DNA of 6,493 nt, from assembly GCA_023386395.1 (NCBI GenBank), contig JAEWJV010000359.1, positions 1 through 6,493 of the forward strand, read 5' to 3'. The DNA comes from Bacteroidota bacterium (GTDB lineage Bacteria; Bacteroidota; Bacteroidia; Chitinophagales; Chitinophagaceae). Of this stretch, positions 1 through 5,166 are shown one piece after another; within the stretch, counting starts at the first letter, position 1; each line of letters opens with the position of its first letter. Made by a program: the position numbers and the translations under genes. The notes beneath the pieces are model-generated. The model was not told the origin of the DNA. It ran no database searches and saw only the letters and a program-made list of their open reading frames with translations.

Positions 1-239
1 TGTGTAAAAAAACTAAGCGGTAATTCTATCATCGGATGAAAGCCGACAAAACCGCCAATACGCGGATACATTTCTTCTATCGGCAATGTGGCATGTCCGC
101 AGCCGAAAGTGTGCACCCAGCGCCCGCATTCAATACTGTCGGCCATTACCTCTGCGGCCTTACGCATATTTTCCATTTGTGTTTCTTCAATCTCGCTCAT
201 AATGTCACGAACATTATTCAGCCATTGTTTTGCTAACAT
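1..239 (-). CDS. SIS-domain phosphosugar-binding/isomerase-like protein, N-terminal 79 residues (3' end beyond window)
   Basis: The reading frame is open from an ATG whose complement is at 237-239 to the window edge and encodes 79 residues. After a helical start (MLAKQWLNNVRDIM...) comes a Glu/Met-rich helix (EIEETQMENMRKAAEVMADSI, about residues 16-36). A short strand and a glycine loop follow: 'WVHTFGCGHATLPIEEM' at about 41-57. This matches the opening of SIS domains of the UPF0309/GmhA-like type, where 'hvFGTGHS...EEM' forms the phosphosugar-binding fold. SIS proteins bind or isomerise phosphorylated sugars in the cytoplasm; the substrate here is unknown. The usual G-T/S-G-H-S loop reads G-C-G-H-A. 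The gene starts 69 bases after the MFS transporter stop on the same strand and follows the ROK kinase-like gene, which supports a sugar-handling role. Only the N-terminus is visible, so isomerase and pure sensor roles cannot be told apart. Confidence 0.8.
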   Translation of the reverse strand, partial: MLAKQWLNNVRDIMSEIEETQMENMRKAAEVMADSIECGRWVHTFGCGHATLPIEEMYPRIGGFVGFHPMIELPLSFFT

Positions 240-308
240 AATTTTTGATTTATTTTAGAATTAAACATAATTTTTAAATCACTTCAGGCAATAGAAAAAA
301 TTTATTCC

Positions 309-1463
309 TTATATCTTTTTCGATTTCACTTTCATAAAAATAAAATAAAACAACACTATCATCACACCCGTTTCTGCAAAAGAAATGGTAGTAAGATGCT
401 CCACTCCATAACGATGTACAATCCATCCCATAAAATAATTAATCAGCATATTCCCAATTAATGCAACCACAAAAACAAAGCTAAATGCTGTGGCTGAAAG
501 TGCTGCGAATTTTTCTCCTGTATAAGCAAGCATTATGGGGAATCCTTCTGCCAGGCCTGCACCCGTTAAAATAAGTCCGGCTATAGCAAATGCTGGTGTT
601 TTTCCAACCTGTAAAAACAAAAACCCTGTCAGCAATAAAAACAATCCAATCCACATCATTTTAGAAAGTGGTACATTTCTGAAAACACTTCCAGTAAGTA
701 ACCGCATCACCGTCATTCCAGCTATGTGCAGCGATAAGGCATACAATGCATTGCTTTCCGTCATCGTACCGCGTTCAACTAAAAAAGTAGTTGCCCAGTT
801 ATTAACGATTGCTTCAAGACTGCTTTGACAAAAAAGAAAAAATGCAATTAACAAAAGAAGCGGGCTAAAAAGACCATCCCGTTTTTTAATAGTAATTCCC
901 TGTTGCTGTTTTGCCGGCGGAAACTGTATAAACGTATAAAATAATCCAACAGCAAGCGTGAGCCAACCTACTGCAGCAATTACTTCAAAAGAATTAAATG
1001 TACGTGCAACCATACCCAGCAAAAGCGGCATGCCCAATGCACCTATGCAAAAAAATACACCTAATAAACTTAGATTGGCGCCTTTATTTTTTGTGCTGAT
1101 ATCAGCAACCACCGCATTGGTTGCACCATTAATAATGCCGCTACCAACGCCGAAAATAAAAACACAGCATTTTAAAATTCCCAGTGAAGCAGCAAACGCG
1201 ATTCCTTCAAAACCGGCAAACATGGCGATGCATGCAAGAATCAACAATAACTTATAACCATACCTATCGCAAACTGGTCCAAATAAAAATGAACCGCCTA
1301 AAATGCCAAAAGGCAATATGGAAAACAGTGTGCCTGATGCAATACCATTTAGTGAAAATTTTGTTTTAAGGTCAGTGGCTACAGAGCCCAGCGTGATAAG
1401 ACTAATGCCAAATAACAGCATACCCAGGCAGGCAGCTAAAAAGACAAGATTTTTTTTATACAT
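309..1463 (-). CDS. MFS transporter, probably a sugar permease
   Basis: The product is 384 residues, the size of a compact 12-helix major facilitator. Hydrophobic segments lie near residues 5-27, 43-63, 72-92, 97-119, 132-152, 160-181, 199-217, 239-260, 268-286, 292-312, 325-346 and 355-377, with a polar central loop at about 182-198 (KQQQGITIKKRDG). The cytoplasmic motif A between helices 2 and 3 is clear: G62-P-V-C-D66-R67-Y-G69-Y-K71. 'NNWATTFLVERG' (221-232) in the second half is reminiscent of the FucP-like sugar permeases. The protein would sit in the inner membrane and import a sugar, probably by ion symport. The substrate is inferred from the flanking ROK kinase-like gene (78 bases upstream) and SIS gene (69 bases downstream), all on one strand. 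No Shine-Dalgarno sequence precedes the ATG, only an A/T-rich leader, which is normal for Bacteroidota. MFS membership is very likely; sugar specificity is an inference. Confidence 0.9.
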   Translation of the reverse strand: MYKKNLVFLAACLGMLLFGISLITLGSVATDLKTKFSLNGIASGTLFSILPFGILGGSFLFGPVCDRYGYKLLLILACIAMFAGFEGIAFAASLGILKCCVFIFGVGSGIINGATNAVVADISTKNKGANLSLLGVFFCIGALGMPLLLGMVARTFNSFEVIAAVGWLTLAVGLFYTFIQFPPAKQQQGITIKKRDGLFSPLLLLIAFFLFCQSSLEAIVNNWATTFLVERGTMTESNALYALSLHIAGMTVMRLLTGSVFRNVPLSKMMWIGLFLLLTGFLFLQVGKTPAFAIAGLILTGAGLAEGFPIMLAYTGEKFAALSATAFSFVFVVALIGNMLINYFMGWIVHRYGVEHLTTISFAETGVMIVLFYFIFMKVKSKKI

Positions 1464-1541
1464 GAAAAAAATTAATGTTCAAATGTCTTTTAAAATCAGC
1501 ATCGCAGTTTTAGATAAAGGCAATATACAATGTTCAATAAT

Positions 1542-2498
1542 TTATTTTGGTTGAATATTTTGCAGCGCAATAAATGCGGCGCCAACTAACCCGGCATTAT
1601 TGCCTAAAGCAGAAACTTCGATGCTTACTTTTTTTATACTGATGGGTTGTGCCCACTTTATTGCTTCATTTATAATTTGCGGAATAAATTTTATAGCCTC
1701 ACCAAATACGCCGCCGCCTAAAATTATTTTTTGCGGATTGAAAATGCTTACAAGATTTGCAACAGCCATCCCCCAAAATTCAATTGCCTGTTTTATAACT
1801 GCCATTGCAATTGCGTCGTTATTTTCATAAGCGGCAAAAATATTTTTAGCAGTTATTTCATTAATCGGTGTGTTTAATAATTCGCCGGTATAGCTTATAT
1901 CTTTTTTCAAAAATTCTTTTGCAACTTTTGCCAATCCTTCTCCTGATGCATGGTGTTCAAAACAGCCGCACGAAATATATTTATCATCAAACGGTTTATT
2001 TAATGCCATCCATCCAATTGCCCCTGCTATATCATGTGCGCCGCGCAAAATTTTTCCTTCGGTTAATATACCTGAGCCAATGCCCGTTCCCACCGCCATA
2101 TAAATGGCATCACTACAGCCTTTGGCATTTCCCTGCCATAATTCGCCAAGTATATAACAGGCGCGATCGCTGTCAATGGTTACAGGAATATTATTGCTTA
2201 TTTGTTTTATTTCCTGCAATAATGGATAATCATCCCAGCCAGGAATGTTAGGCGCCCAAACAGTGCCTGTTTTATTGTGACTGATGCCGGGCACTGCAAT
2301 ACCTATAGATTCTATTTTATTTTCTGTTGCGTTTTGCTGAACCAATAATTTTTTTATTTCAGATTGAATTAATTCTGCAACTTGTTTTCCTTCACGATGA
2401 TTAAGCGCCATAGTTTCTTTCTGCAAAATTTTTCCATCTTCAGAAAAAACAGCAAGAGAAAGTTTTGTTCCGCCAAGATCAATGCCGAGTACAGCCAT
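1542..2498 (-). CDS. ROK-family sugar kinase-like protein with an atypical sugar/zinc site
   Basis: The product is 318 residues, the usual length of a ROK kinase, and starts directly with the ATPase fold, so there is no N-terminal HTH as in ROK repressors. The phosphate-1 loop is D7-L-G-G-T-K12. The conserved 'GTVWAPNIPGW' stretch is at 78-88. The catalytic Asp is D111 in 'TIDSDRACYILGE', where the family usually has N-D. The second phosphate loop, 'VGTGIGSGI', is at 136-144, and the adenosine-site glycines 'ILGGGVFGEA' are at 259-268. The ROK signature is altered. The usual 'GEIGH' is 'GAIGW' (A160, W163), and the usual C-x-C-G-x-x-G-C-x-E zinc motif is compressed to 'SCGCFEHHASG' (C177, C179, E181). 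ROK enzymes phosphorylate hexoses or N-acetyl amino sugars in the cytoplasm with ATP. This one lies upstream of a sugar-type transporter and a SIS protein, and is probably the first gene of that operon. It could have shifted substrate or be a sensor; the ATP motifs argue that it still binds nucleotide. Confidence 0.92.
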   Translation of the reverse strand: MAVLGIDLGGTKLSLAVFSEDGKILQKETMALNHREGKQVAELIQSEIKKLLVQQNATENKIESIGIAVPGISHNKTGTVWAPNIPGWDDYPLLQEIKQISNNIPVTIDSDRACYILGELWQGNAKGCSDAIYMAVGTGIGSGILTEGKILRGAHDIAGAIGWMALNKPFDDKYISCGCFEHHASGEGLAKVAKEFLKKDISYTGELLNTPINEITAKNIFAAYENNDAIAMAVIKQAIEFWGMAVANLVSIFNPQKIILGGGVFGEAIKFIPQIINEAIKWAQPISIKKVSIEVSALGNNAGLVGAAFIALQNIQPK

Positions 2499-2636
2499 TC
2501 TTACAAATAATTTGGCGTTAAGATAGAGATAATAGAAATAATATTTCCCTTCTCCGCACAGTCTCCTTGCAAAGCCGTTGTGTGCAAGCCAAGGGATTTT
2601 GCGTCTTCAATGAGAGAAAGTATTTAACTTAACGCA
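2499..2636. other. Leader region of the ROK operon, with nested weak inverted repeats
   Basis: There is no coding capacity here. The stretch must contain the minus-strand promoter of the ROK gene, but I found no convincing Bacteroidota -33/-7 pair (TTTG and TAnnTTTG) in it. Three inverted repeats are nested: GCGTTAAG at 2515-2522 with CTTAACGC at 2628-2635 (8 of 8, extending imperfectly), TCCCTT at 2546-2551 with AAGGGA at 2591-2596, and CTTGC at 2566-2570 with GCAAG at 2584-2588. The right outer arm ends two bases before the start of the broken REP-associated transposase, so these could be remains of that element's left end. The arms are short and the innermost ones may be chance. Confidence 0.35.
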
Positions 2637-2807
2637 ATGCCCGTAAGAAAAACAATACCTGAAAAAGATGGTGTTTATTTTATAACGTTCACTTGCGCAA
2701 GATGGCTTTCATTATTTAAAATCACTAATGGATATAACGCAGTTTACAAATGGTTTGATGTTCTAAAAAAATCAGGACATTATATTATTGGCTATATTAT
2801 TTTCTAA
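2637..2807 (+). pseudogene. Truncated REP-associated tyrosine transposase (Y1/TnpA_REP, IS200-like)
   Basis: A 56-codon frame begins MPVRKTIPEKDGVYFITFTC and continues through a tryptophan/aromatic-rich segment (ARWLSLFKITNGYNAVYKWF) to 'KSGHYIIGYIIF' and a stop. In Bacteroidota REP-associated transposases this N-terminus is followed at once by the metal-binding motif (the family's 'GYVIMPNHLH', HUH-type). Here the frame stops just where Met-Pro-Asn-His-Leu-His should begin. The HUH histidines and the later catalytic Tyr are absent, so the fragment cannot be an active single-strand transposase. The intact family is about 180-200 residues, so roughly the first third remains. What follows is the start of an IS110 transposase, so the breakpoint is near 2796-2807. 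The family assignment is from memory of its conserved N-terminus, without a search. Confidence 0.75.
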
Positions 2808-2818
2808 AACTTAAAGCC

Positions 2819-2895
2819 ATGCAAACACAAAATAAAAGGATGACTCCTGATTTTAGCAGGCAAAATATTTATGTTGGTATAGATACACATTTTTC
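2819..2895 (+). pseudogene. 5' stub of an IS110-family transposase
   Basis: The frame starts MQTQNKRMTPDFSRQNIYVGIDTH. 'NIYVGID-T/V-H' is the N-terminal hallmark of IS110-family transposases, where the Asp (D22 here) is the first acid of the RuvC-like DEDD site. After H24 the sequence no longer resembles the family (normally K-S-W or similar follows). The frame runs on through unrelated DNA (FSVPGIVSPRRTMC) to a stop at 2933-2935. Only about 24 of the usual 300-400 residues remain, so the element is dead. The ATG lies 11 bases after the stop of the truncated REP transposase, so almost no left-end DNA of this IS survives. The right breakpoint is estimated at 2890-2895, where base composition also changes. 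Confidence 0.7.
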
Positions 2896-2908
2896 AGTGC
2901 CCGGCATC

Positions 2909-2925
2909 GTCTCGCCCAGGCGGAC
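2909..2925. repeat. Small GC-rich imperfect hairpin
   Basis: GTC (2909-2911) pairs with GAC (2923-2925) and GCC (2914-2916) pairs with GGC (2919-2921), with an unpaired bulge between the two stems and a two-base loop. It lies in a patch (2891-2960) with 40 of 70 bases G or C by hand count, clearly richer than the neighbouring genes. Short GC-rich imperfect hairpins are the form of REP sequences mobilised by REP-associated transposases, and a fragment of such a transposase lies just upstream. With one copy visible and a very tight loop, the REP reading is only a suggestion. Confidence 0.25.
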
Positions 2926-2949
2926 AATGTGCTAAACGTTCTCTCTGTG

Positions 2950-3073
2950 CTGGCGCAAGTATAAGTCGTATAGCTTTTGAGCGTAGCTACTTGTGCTTTG
3001 CCTGCAATCATTTAAATAGAATATAAGCACAAGCACCAACAGCACAATCCATCGCTACCCATACTTGCGCCAG
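2950..3073. repeat. 124-base inverted-repeat element with perfect 13-base ends
   Basis: CTGGCGCAAGTAT at 2950-2962 is the exact reverse complement of ATACTTGCGCCAG at 3061-3073. Inside it, CTTGTGCTT (2990-2998) pairs exactly with AAGCACAAG (3025-3033) around a 26-base A/T-rich loop. The right inner arm is part of a tandem AAGCAC-AAGCAC (3025-3036), and GTAGCTAC (2983-2990) is a perfect 8-base palindrome. No target-site duplication is visible at the ends. The element sits between the IS110 stub and the stop of the membrane-protein gene (24 bases away), and encodes nothing. It could be a MITE or REP-cluster-type dispersed repeat, or the end of a decayed element. On the minus-strand transcript it could also fold as a long 3' structure for the membrane-protein gene, but no U-tract follows, so I do not call it a terminator. 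Confidence 0.6.
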
Positions 3074-3096
3074 GTACAAGCGCATATAAAACATTA

Positions 3097-3591
3097 TTAA
3101 TTAACGGTTGCTTCAGACAATTTCAATTCCTTTTTTCGGTAATACTTATCCGTCATGATTGATATAGGCAAACCGAATACAACCGTGAATATTAAAATGC
3201 CTATTACCGTATCGAATGTAAACACAAAAGGCTTTTTCGGAAATGCGGTCAGCGGCATAACAATGAAAGTCATAACAGACTGAGCAAACAGCGCATATAA
3301 AAAGCCATTCAGAAATTTGTTTGGTGAAACTTTTTTAACTGCGGGATAAACCAGGAAATAAAATAGTGTAAACAGGAAAGAAATAAAATAATGGATAAAA
3401 ATGCCGAGCAACAACACTGCCTTCCCGCTTGCAAAAGCTCTTTCCAATCCTATAGCACCACCGGCAATAGCATAAAACATTTTAGATGGAAAGGTGCCCG
3501 TACGAATGGTTTGGTCTACATGTGCAGAAATAATATCCAGTGTGCCTGCCACTAGTGTAGTGAGCAGTACCGCTTGCCAAAATCGGTTCAT
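3097..3591 (-). CDS. Small four-helix membrane protein of unknown function
   Basis: The product is 164 residues, with four hydrophobic segments near 6-26, 58-82, 95-115 and 125-147 and a charged C-terminal tail (DKYYRKKELKLSEATVN). Helix 1 carries 'VAGTLDIISAHVD' (14-26), with polar residues buried in the membrane segment. Helix 2 carries 'FIHYFISFLFTLFYF' (65-79). The type resembles uncharacterised inner-membrane proteins of Bacteroidota, some of which are labelled DUF1440 family; I recall the pattern but cannot confirm the family. No catalytic motif is evident. The gene is transcribed divergently from the HTH/PKD-like gene across 56 bases, so the two may share a control region. Its stop lies 24 bases from the inverted-repeat element. 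The ATG is chosen because it gives a first helix of full length right at the N-terminus. Confidence 0.8.
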   Translation of the reverse strand: MNRFWQAVLLTTLVAGTLDIISAHVDQTIRTGTFPSKMFYAIAGGAIGLERAFASGKAVLLLGIFIHYFISFLFTLFYFLVYPAVKKVSPNKFLNGFLYALFAQSVMTFIVMPLTAFPKKPFVFTFDTVIGILIFTVVFGLPISIMTDKYYRKKELKLSEATVN

Positions 3592-3618
3592 TTGATAAAA
3601 GTTTAATGATTAGTTTTA
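3591..3618 (+). promoter_or_regulatory. Candidate Bacteroidota-type promoter for the HTH/PKD-like gene
   Basis: TTTG at 3591-3594 and TAGTTTTA at 3611-3618 (7 of 8 to TAnnTTTG) are spaced 16 bases apart. They resemble the -33 and -7 elements recognised by the Bacteroidota primary sigma factor, and would start transcription about 20-25 bases before the ATG at 3648. The spacing is slightly short and the region is AT-rich, so a chance match is quite possible. It overlaps the start of the divergent membrane-protein gene. Confidence 0.25.
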
Positions 3619-3647
3619 TTTGATTACGGTTTCAAAAATGGATATAT

Positions 3648-4988
3648 ATGCCTGGATTTTTGCTTCAAAACCCGTTCAAAAGCCATTCAAACAGCAAGCA
3701 AAATGGTTTGAGTGATAAAGAGCTGGTAAAAATTTGCCTTGCTGAGATTAGCCGTAAATCAGGTTATGCAGATGCTAAAGCATTACGGCAGCGTGACTTT
3801 GAATTTTTATCCAACGAGATTGAAAACAGTACGGGCATACTCATCAGCATTTCTACCATCAAACGCTTGTTGAACGGGCAGTTTAATCATTTACCACAGG
3901 CAGCTACGCTAAATGCCATTACTGCTTATCTCGGGTATGGAAGCTGGCAGGAGTTCCGGAAAATTAAACAGCAGGAACCCGGTTTGAGCACCACTAACGG
4001 AACGGTGAATGGAAAAAGAAAAAAATTCCGGCTTTCCTACAGAATTTTTATTCCTGTAATTGCAGGCATTCTTTTCCTGTTAAGTGCTTCGCTGGTCTAT
4101 CTTTTAAAACCACAGGCCATTAAAGAAAAAGATGTTTCATTTTCAGTGAAGAAAACAACGAGTAACGATATTCCAAACACCGTAGTGTTTACGTACGATG
4201 TTACTAAGGCAAATGGTGATAGTTTTTTTATTCAGCAATCATGGGACAGGGACAGGCGGGTGAAAATTGAAAAAGATAAACATACCCTTACCGATATTTA
4301 CTATGAACCCGGCTATCACAATGCAAAGCTGATTGTGAACGATCAAGTGGTTAAAACAATTGATGTTAGTATTCCAACCAAAGGATGGTTCTTTTTTAGT
4401 AAGCCGGGATTGTTTAAGGGTATGCCTGCCCGTATAACACCAAAGATGCCGGTAAAAAATGGCGTACTATCATTAACGCGTGATGATATTATCTCCAGTA
4501 AAGTAAACCCTGAACTGCCTAACTTTTATTATTACACTTTATTTCCTGAAGCATGTAACGTTGAATCCGACAATTTTATATTAAAGGCGAGATTAAGGTT
4601 TAAGGCGGTTAATAATGTAACGTGCCCGATGATTATGCCTGAAATCTGCGAACAGAGTAATTCGCTTTATTTTTTCACTACGCTTCCCGGCTGCACCAGT
4701 AACACCGGCGTAAATGTTGGTGAGCATTTATTAAATGGTAAAACAACGGATTTGTCTTCTTTCGGTTTGGATATCTACCAGTGGCAGGATATGGAAGTGA
4801 TTGTAAAGAATAAAATAGCGCAGATTTTTATAGGTACCCGGGAAATATTTTCAGCCGCTTACACAAGATCGGGCGGCCTTATTACAGGCCTGACGTTTAC
4901 GTCAAATGGCCTTTGCGAGATTGACGACATTTCTCTCAGGGGAACAGATGGAAAAGTAGTGTATGAAAATGATTTTGAACAACATTAA
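3648..4988 (+). CDS. Membrane-anchored HTH-like protein with PKD-like and possible jelly-roll extracytoplasmic domains
   Basis: The product is 446 residues. Residues 21-110 form a helical domain seen in many Bacteroidota proteins: 'LSDKELVKICLAEI', then 'RDFEFLSNEIENSTGILISISTIKRLL' (49-75), then 'ATLNAITAYLGYGSWQEFRK' (86-105). The S-I-S-T-I-K-R-L segment resembles the recognition helix of an HTH. A basic stretch, KRKKFR (123-128), precedes one membrane helix (131-153), which places the N-terminus in the cytoplasm. Outside, residues 165-245 look like a PKD/Ig-type beta domain ('NTVVFTYDV...YYEPGYHNAKLIVND...'). Residues 265-446 are beta-rich with five Cys (C303, C326, C334, C349, C423) and end 'CEIDDISLRGTDGKVVYENDF', like LamG/concanavalin-type folds. 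The architecture suggests a one-component membrane sensor, like ToxR/CadC in layout only. DNA binding and ligand are unproven. The ATG at 3648 is the only in-frame Met before residue 258; an ATG at 3638 is in another frame. Confidence 0.8.
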   Translation: MPGFLLQNPFKSHSNSKQNGLSDKELVKICLAEISRKSGYADAKALRQRDFEFLSNEIENSTGILISISTIKRLLNGQFNHLPQAATLNAITAYLGYGSWQEFRKIKQQEPGLSTTNGTVNGKRKKFRLSYRIFIPVIAGILFLLSASLVYLLKPQAIKEKDVSFSVKKTTSNDIPNTVVFTYDVTKANGDSFFIQQSWDRDRRVKIEKDKHTLTDIYYEPGYHNAKLIVNDQVVKTIDVSIPTKGWFFFSKPGLFKGMPARITPKMPVKNGVLSLTRDDIISSKVNPELPNFYYYTLFPEACNVESDNFILKARLRFKAVNNVTCPMIMPEICEQSNSLYFFTTLPGCTSNTGVNVGEHLLNGKTTDLSSFGLDIYQWQDMEVIVKNKIAQIFIGTREIFSAAYTRSGGLITGLTFTSNGLCEIDDISLRGTDGKVVYENDFEQH

Positions 4989-5116
4989 GCAATATTGAAT
5001 AATTCATTTTAAAAATAATTATCAATAAAACCAACTTGGTTATGCAACCACAAAACCTGCTTTTGAGTGGTATAGTTCAACAGAATTTATGTTTCTTGCA
5101 GCCGTTCTGCATTAAC

Positions 5117-5151
5117 TTTGAATGAGCAAAGCTTTTTTGATTTTATATTTT
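5117..5151 (+). promoter_or_regulatory. Possible promoter of the AsmA-like gene
   Basis: TTTG at 5117-5120 and TATATTTT at 5144-5151 (7 of 8 to TAnnTTTG) lie 23 bases apart, wider than ideal, just upstream of the ATG at 5167. A second TTTG (5136-5139) is too close to the -7-like box to serve. The 178-base gap from the previous stop makes an own promoter plausible, but this exact site is weak. The rest of 4989-5166 shows only A/T-rich sequence, without a GC-rich terminator. Confidence 0.2.
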
Positions 5152-5166
5152 TTACAATCGCTTTGA

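Noticed and set aside
36..236. Plus-strand open frame opposite the SIS gene
   Set aside because: It is antisense to a frame with clear SIS-domain motifs; its own translation has no recognisable pattern.
535..1554. Several plus-strand open frames of 61-99 codons
   Set aside because: All lie opposite the MFS transporter gene and its leader and read as shadows of its hydrophobic codons.
1600..2251. Plus-strand open frames of 76 and 127 codons
   Set aside because: They are antisense to the ROK gene, whose motifs fix the true frame; no domain is seen in them.
1542..2498. ROK protein as a transcriptional repressor (NagC/Mlc/XylR type)
   Set aside because: It begins directly with the ATP-binding loop at residue 7 and lacks the ~70-residue N-terminal HTH of ROK repressors.
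2896..2935. Tail of the IS110-like frame (FSVPGIVSPRRTMC) as part of a real small protein
   Set aside because: Similarity to the family ends after residue 24 and the DNA composition changes there; the tail is read-through into unrelated sequence.
2950..3073. Inverted and tandem short repeats considered as a CRISPR array
   Set aside because: There are no regularly spaced direct repeats with unique spacers; the structure is a single palindromic element.
4999..5022. A/T-only palindrome after the HTH/PKD-like gene, considered as a terminator
   Set aside because: The stem is purely A-T with a short loop and no GC core, and such palindromes are common by chance in AT-rich spacers.
5122..5166. 14-codon plus-strand frame ending in TGA directly before the AsmA-like ATG
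   Set aside because: It could be a leader peptide, but it is hydrophobic only because the DNA is T-rich, has no ribosome-binding signal, and is easily explained by chance.
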